Assembly: GCF_030445035.2 (NCBI RefSeq) | Contig: NC_080683.1 | Coordinates: 94,263,675-94,327,674, forward strand | DNA from: Dasypus novemcinctus | Taxonomy: Eukaryota; Chordata; Mammalia; Cingulata; Dasypodidae | DNA: 64,000 bases | Direction of reading: 5' to 3' | Shown here: one piece after another, positions 25,080 through 34,900 of the stretch | Layout: each line of letters starts with the position of its first letter | Numbering within the stretch: position 1 is the stretch's first letter | Notes under the pieces: generated by a model | Databases searched by the model: none | What the model saw: only the letters and a program-made list of their open reading frames with translations | Told to the model about the DNA's origin: nothing | Position numbers and translations under genes: made by a program

Positions 25080-26371
25080 AAATTAAAAAGTTACCATTAA
25101 CTAGAGCAACAAAATAATATAAAGTGTCTAGTAATATATCTTTTTTTTTAAAGATTTATTTTATTTATTTCTCTCTCCTTCCCCCCACCCACCCCAGTTG
25201 TCTGTTCTCTGTGTCTATTTGCTGCATGTTCTTCTTTGTCCGCTTCTGCTGTTGTCAGTGGCACGGGAATCTGTGTTTCTTTTTGTTGCATCATCTTGTT
25301 GTGTCAGCTCTCCATGTGTGCTGCACCATTCCTGGGCAGACTGAACTTTCTTTCACGCTGGGCGCTCTCCTTATGGGGCGCACTCCTTGCGCATGGGATT
25401 CTCCTACATGTGGACACCCCTGTGTGGCAGGGCACTCCTTGAGTGCATCAGCACTGCACATGGGTCAGCTCCACACGGGTCAAGGAGGCCTGGGATTTGA
25501 ACCGCGCACCTCCCATGTGGTAGACAGATGCCCTATCCACTGGGCCAAGTCTGCTTCCCTAGTAATATATCTTGAAAGTCTTTTTTAAAAGACCTAAATA
25601 AATAGAGAGCTAATTGATGTTCTTGCATTAAACCAATGGCAAAAGAAGATTTCAGTTATGCCCAAATTGATTTGAAAGATTTTTCATGGAAATTGGCAAT
25701 CCCACTATCATGTTTAGATGGTAATTTAAGAAGCCAAAAGTAGCCAGGATACTCTAATGATGAAGAACAAAGTATGGACACATATCCTACCAGGTATAAA
25801 GGTTTATTATAAAGCTGTACTAATTAAGACAGTATAGTATTCATAAAAGATGAAATAGATCAATTGTACAAAAAAGAGAATCCAAAACCAAGTCAATGCA
25901 TATAGGAAAACTTGTTTTTTTTTTCAGAGCAGCATATCAGTGGGAAAAGTATGGACTACTCAATCAATAATGCTAGGACAATTGATTATCCATATGGAAA
26001 AATATGAAATGAAATCTCTGCCTTACATATTGCTAAATCAATTGCTGGTGAATTAAAGAAATAAATATAAAAGGAAAAAAACAAAATATGTAGAAGATAA
26101 CATAGAACAATATTGTTATGATCTCAGGAGAGAGAAAAATGTAATAAGTAAAGCACAATAACCAAACCATAAAGGAAAACAATGATAATATTTCCAACAT
26201 TAAAATTAAGACCTTCTTTCTGTTTATCAAAAGAAACCATAAAAAGAGTGAAAAGGCAAGCCACAAACAGAAAGTGATATTTATATTATGTAAAGATTAG
26301 TAACATATTTAGATACGCAAAACTCCTATGACTCTGTAAGAAAAAGATGCATAACCAAATGAAAAAAAAAA
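25080..26371 (+). repeat. L1 ORF2 3' part, split by a SINE
   Basis: Left piece 25080-25142 and right piece 25559-26371 flank the SINE at 25143. The right piece contains the L1 pattern around AAAGCTGTACTAATTAAGACAG and runs to CCAAATGAAAAAAAAAATGGGCA, where it stops abruptly at a SINE. Many stops; inactive. Confidence 0.7.
25143..25558 (-). mobile_element. DAS-III-like SINE, full length
   Basis: A perfect 15-base duplication CTAGTAATATATCTT flanks it at 25128-25142 and 25559-25573. It inserted into an L1, so it is younger than that L1. Head on the minus strand as in the other copies. Confidence 0.92.
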
Positions 26372-26598
26372 TGGGCAGGCTGCACTTTCTTTTGCACTGG
26401 GCAGCTCTCCCTACAGGGCGCACTCCTTGCGCATGGGCTCCCCTATGCAGGGGACACCCCTGCGTGGCAGGGCACTCCTTGCGCGCATCAGCACTGCGCA
26501 TGGGCCAGCTCCACATGGGTCAAGGAGGCTGGGGGTTTGAACGGCGAACCTCCCATATGGTAGGCAGACGCCCTAACCACTGGGCCAAGTCCACTTCC
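26372..26598 (-). mobile_element. DAS-III-like SINE lacking its 3' half
   Basis: Only the tRNA-like head and middle remain. The T-rich tail and TTGTCTGTTCTCTG block present in all sister copies are missing. The break falls in TGGGCA (26372-26377), a hexamer found both in the SINE middle and in the adjoining L1, so the junction looks like a deletion. Confidence 0.8.
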
Positions 26599-26609
26599 CT
26601 AAATTCCTT

Positions 26610-28740
26610 CTTTGTATCTCTCATTCTCCCTTTCCAGATGTGGCCGTTACTCTGAAATTTGTATTTATCTTTCCCTTGCGTATTTCACATAATTATTACT
26701 AATACATGTACCTATAAATAATATTAATATTTAGCATCATTTGTGTCACAGATTTTCAAACTTTACATAAGCAGTATAAAGGCAACTTATCATTTGGCAA
26801 CCACATTTTATATTTTGACAGCATTTTTGAGATTTAACCATGTAGATAAATGCAGTTATAATTCATTAATATTACCCGCTGTATTTTATTGTATTAATAT
26901 ATCACAATTTTTTCATTTGTTCTGCTTTTGTAAATTTGAGGTTTTTTTGTTTGCTTTTTTGTTTTGTGTGTGAATCTCAAGATATTACTACAGGTTGCCA
27001 AAGTCCTTTCAAAATTGACTGTCCCAATTTACATTTCCATCAACAAGGTTTGAAAATTTCCTTTGATCCACGTCTTTGCCAAAATCTGATATTGTTAGTC
27101 TTTATAATTTATTTCAACTCAGATGGTTGTAAAAGGTGTCTTATTGATTTAATGTTCACTACTCTTATTACTATTATTGGTAAGCCTAATCATCTTTTCA
27201 CAGTTGTTGGTTGGTTAAGTCTTCTCTTCTGTGAACTGCCTGTTCATAATCTTTGACATTTTTCTAATGGGTTGTCTTTTTTTTTTCTTTTAATTTTGTA
27301 AGAATTCTTAGTCTGGGTTTTAATTGTTTGTTGGGAATATATTTCAAAAATACCTTCTTGAAGTATGACTGCTCTTTATTCTGTACTGCATCTTTTAAGA
27401 AATTGAAGTTTTAACTCTCATGAAGTAAAAGTTATTAATCTTCCTCTTTCTCTCCTTCTAGTTTAAAAATCCATTCCTAACTTATGGTAATGAAGATATT
27501 TTCTTTTACCTTCTTCAAAAGTTTGAAAGGTTTGTATTAAAATAAATCCAGTGAGGAATTTTTTTTTTGCACAAGGATTAAGGCAAGTATTAAATTTTAT
27601 TTTTAAATACTGAAAAACAATTACCTTAGTTCCTGCATTTAATAACCCATCATTTCTCTGCTACTTTTAATACTACCTTTGCCATTTATTGTTTCCATAT
27701 TGCTATAGATCTGTTCTGGAGTTGTCGAGTCTTCCTTTCAGTAGTCTTTAATATGAATGTCAATTTGTAGAAATGACTATGACTTTATAAAAAGTCTCAG
27801 TGTCTGAAGGACTAAAATTCCATATTTTATGCTTCTTCATAATTGTCTTAATTATCTTTGGCCCTTTTTCTTCCATAGAGATTTTAGAATCAGCTTGTCA
27901 AGTGATGAAAAACCTTGTCCGGAAGCTGAATAGAATAGAATTGAATTGAATTTATTGTTTATTTGTGAGATAATTGCTACTTTTATAATATTGTGTTCCC
28001 ATTTATTTTGTGGCATGTGTTTATATTAATTCATCCTTTTTATAGTCATCTATAATATTTAGTATTTTTCTCCCATAACCTTGAACATATTTTAATATAT
28101 AATATTTGCTTCTACATACTTTGTAGTTTGATAATGGGATCTTCTTTCCCTATTATATTTGTTAATTGGTTATTGCTTATGTATAGTACGGTTACACAAT
28201 TTTATAAGTTGATCTCTTGTATCCAACAATCTTACTGATCTGCTAGTAGTTATATTTGTGTGTTTGTAGATTATCTTGAAATTTCTAAGTATATAATCCT
28301 ATTGTATACAAATAAGGACATTTGGTTCCTTCCTTTAAAACAGGGATTCTTAACCTTTTTTGTTCCATGGACCCCTTTGCCAGTCAGGTGAAAAGTACAG
28401 ACCCCTTACTGAGTCCACACTATACTATGTATTATTTAATAAATAAATATCACACCTGCACCAACATATCCCCACAAGAATAATGTTTTTTGAATTTCAG
28501 TTCAAGCTCATTGACCATTGACCTTGTTAAGAACCCCTGCCTTAAAGTCTCAAAACTTATCTTTTCCTGTCTTATTAGATTGACTAGGACCACCAGTAAA
28601 ATGTTAACTAGAAGTAATGATAGCAGACATCCTTACCTTGTTCAAGTCTCTAGTGGGAATGCTTCTAAAATTTATGTTATGTGTGATTTTTACAGTAGGC
28701 TTTTGATGTCTACCTTTTATCAAGTTCAAGGAAGTTCACA
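26610..28740 (-). repeat. L1 3' end and ORF2 remnant, interrupted by a DNA transposon
   Basis: Read in reverse this is an old L1: 3' end near 26990 (GGTTGCCAAAGTCC, CCATCAACAAGG) and ORF2-like DNA near 28560-28740 (TTGACTAGGACCACCAGTA, AATGATAGCAGACATCCTTA). The hAT-like element at 28341-28539 sits inside. No intact frame. Confidence 0.65.
28341..28539 (+). mobile_element. hAT-like non-autonomous DNA transposon, copy 1
   Basis: 199 bp bounded by inverted ends CAGGGATTCTTAAC and GTTAAGAACCCCTG, with imperfect 8-bp flanks (CTTTAAAA / CCTTAAAG). Both fit the hAT pattern. The whole element matches the reverse complement of 58819-59018. Too short to encode a transposase. Confidence 0.8.
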
Positions 28741-29190
28741 TATGGTACATTTGTTACAATTGATGAGCACATATTGAAGTATTTATACTAACCATGGACT
28801 ATAGTTCACACTTTGCCCCATGCAATTTTATAGGTTTAGGTAAAATGTATATTGGCCTGTTTCGGTCATTGCAATGTCATGCAGGACAATCCCAATGTCC
28901 TAAAAATGCCCCCAAATTACACCTATTCTTCCCCATCCCTCCTCTCAGAACCTCTGGTGACCACTGCCTTTATATCAATGATATAAGTTCTTCCATTGCT
29001 AGAATAGTAAGTCCACAATAGAAAAATTATAGAATAATAATGTCTACTTTAGTCTATTGTTCTTTCCCCAATCTTGAGGACTGTGGATGGTGATGCTCAC
29101 TCTGTTCCTGATTGAGAGGGGTCTTAGATCCCATGGATCAGATGGATGGAGCTGTCTTGCCTATAGTTTTAGATACTCCTTGTTTTGGGG
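28740..29190 (-). repeat. Probable L1 3' end remnant
   Basis: GGTACATTTGTTACAATTGA, TGGACTATAGTTCACACTTT and CCTCTGGTGACCACTGCC follow the order of old L1 3' ends read in reverse. Confidence 0.55.
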
Positions 29191-29201
29191 GATGGGCCAT
29201 C

Positions 29202-29653
29202 TGTTTCAGTTTCCTAGGCTGCTCAAAGCAGAGAACATGAAATGGCTTGGCTCAAACAATGGGAATTTATCAGCTTACAGTTTGAGACCAGGAAAATGTC
29301 CAAATTAAGACATCATCAAGGTAATGGTTCTTCCCAGTGGTGAGCAGCAATCCTTGGTTCCCCTGCCACTTGGCAAGGCACACGCTAGCACCTGCTGGTC
29401 TCTCCCTTCTCTTCTGGGTTTTGTTAATCTCCACTTCTTGGCACTGTGACTCACTCTCTCTCTCTCCCCCTCCCTCAGAGCTCCATTCTTTTTATAAAGG
29501 ACTCCAGTAATAGGATTAAGTCTCATCCTAAAAGTCACACCTTAAATAATATAGCCTTATCAAAAGATCCTACTTCTAATGGGGTTGAACCCACAGGAAT
29601 GGATTCGATTTAAGAACATTTTTCTGGGGTACATACAGCTTCAAACCACCACA
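29202..29653 (-). repeat. LTR-like repeat, copy C
   Basis: 452 bp starting TGTTTCAGTTTCCTAGGC and ending AAACCACCACA. On the minus strand it has a TATAAAAAG box (near 29490-29500) upstream of a GATAAA/AATAAA-type poly(A) position, the order expected in an LTR. Matches 7115-7577 along its length. Confidence 0.5.
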
Positions 29654-30980
29654 CTAAATCCTCTGGATCCCAAAAAGACATGTTCTTTCCTCATACAAAA
29701 TACATCCAAGCCTTAAATCCTTTCCGAAGCAATGCTTAGTACAAAGTCCCATCAAAATAGGTTATGGGTATGTTCTGTCCTAGGGAAAATTACCTTCTGT
29801 TCGTGGACCTGTGAAACCTAGAAAACAAATTATCTGCTTCCAATATACAATGATAGGACAGACATAGGATAAACATTTCATTCCAGAAGGGAGAAACTGG
29901 AAGGATAAAGGGGGTCATGGGTCCCAAGCAATTCTGCAACCCTGCAGGGCATGCTCTACTAGATTTCAATATCTGAGAGTTGTCTGTAGAACAATGTTTT
30001 TCCTCTGGGCCTGATGGTGGGGCAGCCCCACCCTTTCCAAGTACTTGCACAGTGGTCATGCTCTTCCCAAACACGGGAATTGAAGGTTCCACTCTTTTCA
30101 AGCTCAGGATGGTAGCTGGGCTCTCTGCAATACTCTGGGCATACAGTCCACCCTTGTCAAGCATTGGGGTGGTGGCCAGATTCTCCACAATCCCTGGGTA
30201 TCTGAAACCTGAGTGGTAGCACTCTTCCTGAAAAATAAGGAGGAAGGTCCCCTTCTCCATACACCGGGGCAGACTCAAACTTTCAGCACATGGGTAGGCT
30301 TGCTCTCTTGGCTGAGAAGATGTCTTCAGTCCAGACCTCAGTTTCCATCATTCTTGAAATGATTTTTTCTTCAGTCTGTCCTTTCTATGTCCTTTTTAGT
30401 CCAGTATGGCAGTGGTTCCATTCATACAAAAAAAAAAAACACAACAAACTTGTTGGTTTTGCATGTACTACACAGAGGTCCAACCCATCAGACAATAGTA
30501 CTTTCCAAAGATCCTTCCGGGATAACTGCACCTGCAGTCCTGACTTGCACAGGTCTATGCTCAGTTAAACCCTCACATGGAGCGTTATTTTCTGGGGTCT
30601 CACTTTCCAGAAACTCAGAATTTTCCAAACAATCAATTTCTGGTTTCTTTGTGTCCAGGAATTCAGTTCTTAGCTTATCCCTTTCCTCTGGCATTTTACT
30701 ATAAGCTGCAAGGAGAATAGAGACTGCTCTTTCCACATTTAGTTTGAATATCTCAGCTGAATATCCATGTCATCACTCTCAAATTCTGCCTTCCATTCAA
30801 CATCAGAATATCAGAATGTTTCCAAGTACTCTGCCACTTTAAAACAGTATCACCTTTCTTCCAGTTTCTAATAACATATTCATCATTTCTGTTCAAAGCC
30901 TCATGGCAGTACTTTAAGCATCTATATTTCTCCCAAAAGCCTCTTCAAAGCAAGCTAAGCCTTTACTGTCAAATAGCTCA
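29654..30980 (-). repeat. Internal part of LTR-like element, copy C
   Basis: The first ~600 bp match the internal part of copy A. The rest (30300-30980) is absent from copy A. A 162-codon minus frame (29790-30278) contains degenerate repeats such as SMTTVQVLGKGG and shares the phrase VQVLGKGG with a 61-codon frame at 7923-8108. It looks like a decayed internal region; no enzyme domain is visible. Confidence 0.45.
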
Positions 30981-31007
30981 CAGTTTGTAATTAGTCAGCC
31001 AAAAGGG

Positions 31008-31260
31008 TGCTGATGCAAAATACCAGAAATCTGTTGGCTTTTATAAAGGGTATTTATTTGGGGTAGAATCTTATAGTTACCAGGCTATAAAGAATAAGTT
31101 ACTTCCCTCACCAAAGTGTGTTACTACATGTTAGAACAAGATGGCGGCTGACACCGCCAAGGGTTCAGTCTTCCTGGGTTTCTTTCTTGTTGGGACTTGT
31201 TTCTCTCTGGGCTCAGCTACTCTGCTCTCTCCACAAGGCCAGCTGTAGACTATCAGACTT
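31008..31260 (-). repeat. LTR-like repeat fragment, copy D
   Basis: GCTGATGCAAAATACCAGAA, TGTTGGCTTTTATAAAGGG and TTACTTCCCTCACCAAAG relate it to copies B and C. It follows copy C's internal part directly, so it may be the other end of one composite element. Confidence 0.45.
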
Positions 31261-32955
31261 TTAAGACTTCCTCTTTATCCTTGATCTTTTACACAATAGA
31301 TCTAGGTGGAAATTTACCTTTATTTAATTGTCTTAGCACTTGGAATGCACCTTCAATCTCAGGATTCATGTGTGTTTTTCTTAATTTCTAGAAAATTCTT
31401 AATTGTCGCTCTTCAAATTTTGCTTCTTTATCTTTCCTCCATTTTCTTCTGTCAGTTGATATATAGTGGAACTTCTCAATATCTCCTTCATGTTTATTTG
31501 TACATCTTCTTGACTGTTTTTCTTAGCATTAGGTTTTTTTTTCATTTGTATCAGAAAGTTTTTGTTTGCAGACATGTACTTAGTGGGGGAAATATATATA
31601 TAATTTTGGAGAGTACTTTTCCCTCACATGATGAGATCTGACCAAATAGCAATCATGAAGTTTAGTAATAGCATTTCCTCCCTCCCTGTGAACACTTTTA
31701 CGTTGCTTCCACCTGCCCATCCCACCAACTACACACATTTCTTTGTCCCCTTTCTGTTCTTATGCCTGTATTTCAGAACTCTTGCTCCACTGTAATAACA
31801 GGTATTACAAATCCAGGTACAGAGTAAGAGGATCAGCCAGTTCAGTTCTTAGCCAGCAGTCTATGTTTTTATGAAGCCAGGACAGCAAGTCATCAGTCAG
31901 TTTCTCAGCTTTTTTTTTTTTTTTTCATGGGAATGAGCATCCAGGGCAAGCTTTGGTTTCAGGCAGTGAGTCCAACTCAGAACTTTAGCCCCATTTCCCT
32001 ATGGGAGCCAGGAGCCCTGACTGCCAACTTCTAGCCTAGAGACCAGCAAGCCCACAACTTCAGCCCTGCTCATCTTCCTGAGTTTCTTTTGTATTTTTGT
32101 CTTGGAATGTTGATTTATTTATTTGAGTTTAATCATGTTTCCTGGATACTGCTTTCCACATTTTCTTCATTTGTTTTTAGGTTTGAAGCAAAAGGGGTGA
32201 ATTTAATGGTAAAGTCAGTCATCTACAGAAAGGTATTTTCAAATATTCTTTAGAGTAAACAGAGTAGCAAAGTTACTAACTAAACTAAGAACCCTAAAAT
32301 AACTAGGTAAGTTACTGCTCATTTTCTTTCAGAAATCTACTCTTTAAGCATTTGCATGCCCTGGGATACTAATCACCTGACAGGATGTGATGACTAGTAA
32401 TTTCAGAAAACGTGTTTCCTCTATTAAATAAGCTATATATGACTATATACTGAAATATATGGTAATTACACATAATGTGATAAAAATGGAAAAGTTCTAG
32501 TTCCAAAGTCCCAACTTTACCAAATAAAAGAATGGTTGCCTTCTGGTCTCAGTCTCATGAAAGTTCCAAAAGGTTGCACTTTTATTTCTAAAGTGCAGAA
32601 AATGGATTACATACTCCATGTTAACTCAGGCCCACAGAAAGCAAGCATAAGGGGCAGTTTTTTTGCTTTCAGCAGTGCTGCATACCAGAGATCTCAACTT
32701 AACTCACCAGATGCTCAAAAGATACAGTTCTCTTTTGTATTATATTTCCCTGGAATTCCAAAGCATTTCTGGCTAACTAAATCTGCCAAGCCTTTAAGAA
32801 TAGGTTCCTGTCCATTGAGAATATAGAACACAGAAACATTCCTTTCAAGTGAATTCTTTAATTGTGCCATTCTTCAATAAAGACCTTGGGTTTGGAAACA
32901 ACCCTCCTCCTGGAAATGCTTATAAACATTATAAACTATTCTCTCATCAAAAATG
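31261..32955. other. Unannotated AT-rich sequence
   Basis: No gene or confident repeat. T-rich stretches around 31300-31640 give chance hydrophobic frames, and a run of T lies at 31910-31926. Confidence 0.4.
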
Positions 32956-32960
32956 AATTT

Positions 32961-33266
32961 GTGGGGAGTGGATGTGGCCCAAGCAGTTGAACATCTGCTT
33001 CCCAGATGGGAGGTCCCCAGTTTGGTTCCCAGTGCCTCCTAAAGAAAAGGAAAACCAAAACAGACAACAAGCAAAAACAACGAACAGACAATGAGTGCAA
33101 ACAATGAGCAAAAACAACAAGCAAAACAGGTGAGGGAGCCATCTGGGATGGGGTGATGAATCTGTGGGGAGCGGCTGTAGCTCAGTGGTTGAACACCTAC
33201 TTCCCATGTATGAGGTCCTGGGCTCAATCCCTGGTAACTCCTAAAATAAAAAAAATAAAATAAGAA
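32961..33266 (+). mobile_element. Dimeric tRNA-derived DAS SINE
   Basis: Two tRNA-like heads in tandem: GTGGGGAGTGGATGTGGCCC (32961) and GTGGGGAGCGGCTGTAGCTC (33164), separated by an A/C-rich ~110-bp linker of CAAACA-type units. Each is preceded by ATGAATYTG. The downstream flank AAGAATTTGTT resembles the upstream ATGAATTTG, so one duplication may bracket the dimer. Confidence 0.75.
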
Positions 33267-33391
33267 TTTGTTCTAGTTTCAGAGTTTGGAGCCATAAACA
33301 TGCTCAGAGATCATCTAATCCAGCTCCTTCCTAAGATGAACAAACTGAAGTCATCTGATGTGACTCCCTCTCTCACACCCAATTCTGTTTT

Positions 33392-33562
33392 TTTTTTTTA
33401 AGATTTATTTTATTTATTTATTTCTCCCCACCCCCTCATTGGTTGCATTTGCAGTGTCTGTTTGTGTGTGCTGGTCTTCTTTTTAGGAGGCACCAGGAAC
33501 CGAACCTGGGACGTCTGATGTGGGAGGGAGGCACCTAATCACTTGAGCCACCTCTGCTCCCT
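33392..33562 (-). mobile_element. Short DAS-type SINE
   Basis: T-run, AAGATTTATTTTATTTATTT tail, then on the minus strand a head with GTGGCTCAAGTGATTAGG (A box) and GGTTCGGTTCC (B box). Shorter than the DAS-III copies and lacking their middle. No clean target duplication seen. Confidence 0.75.
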
Positions 33563-34900
33563 CAGAGCCCAGTTTCTTGATATCCAATCCATCACTCTGT
33601 CCATTCTAGTCTTCAACCATCTCTGTTCTCTAGAAAATTGCTAAGATAGTGTTGTTAGGTTGAGTCTGTATTGGTTTTACAGAGCAGACAGGGTAAGGTC
33701 CCATGAAATGAGGCTGGTAGGCTGAGTTCCCAAAATCTGGGACATTTAGCACTGCGGGCACCCAGGATCAACACCTCCTGTGCTCAAACATGGTAATAAG
33801 CATCAGACTTTTCCCTCTTCCCTTCTCATTTACAGAGCTGGGGATTCTCTGCAGTTCTCTTGGTACTTGCCTACACAACTTTGTGACAACACGTGCTTCG
33901 ACATGCCTTCTTTTTGATACATACTATTGGGATTTTCTTTCTGCTGAGATAACTCTCCATAGCTGTCTGCTACCTGAGAAAACAGAGGACCTTTGCATTC
34001 ATTTAAATTGGTACTGTTTCCTCAACACTCCTTTTTTAACACTCCTTTTTTAATGCACAATTTACAGCCTACTTTTCTAACAACAACATTTGTTTACTAA
34101 TGAAGTTATTATGCTGCATTACTGAAAGACAGTTTTACCATATTAATTACACAAAATAATAAAGGGCAGAGTTTGTAATATCCAATCCCTCATCCAGTCA
34201 GGAGCAAAGTGATTGACAATGATATGGATAAAAATTTCACATTTATTTTGCCACTGAGTTCCCACAGAGAAAAAAAGAAAGCTAGGAGATAAAAATATGT
34301 GGTTATTTTGAATTGTTTCAGAATCATTGTCTTCTTAAAATATTTTCAAATACCAGTAGACATTACTAACTGCATGGCCATATTCTGAGTACACATGTGA
34401 TTGGAGAAAGAATTAACTCTGCTTAGGAGTATAAGTGTTAATTTACTAATGTGGGAAGGCATTTCCTTAGTGAAAATCCACTTTGAGACCAGAATTTTCA
34501 GCTTACTTTCCTATATAGTCCCATTAAGCCTGGTTATGGTTCCAAATTATCTGGACAACTGCCAAATTTCCACTTTGATTCATTGTGTGGCAATAACCTG
34601 TATAAGGCATATAAAAAGATACACTATCCTTCAAATTCACATTTCAATTTTAAAAATTTTTAAAACTTAAGATTACATTGAGCATTGGATTATTTTACAG
34701 ATAGATTGATTCATGCCTCTATAAAGAAAGATAAAAAGACAATACCAGCTGGTAAGTTTTAAATTTCATAGTCAACAACTGGCTTTTTGTCTCAAAATAT
34801 GATGCATAGTATATGGAATCAATTTAAGAATAAAATAAAAAGGTGTAATCTGCTTTGGATTCCACTAGGCTAAATATCCTAATACACTGGCAAGCCTCAT
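33563..34900. other. Unannotated sequence
   Basis: No gene seen. A perfect 14-bp tandem duplication AACACTCCTTTTTT occupies 34024-34051. Confidence 0.45.
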
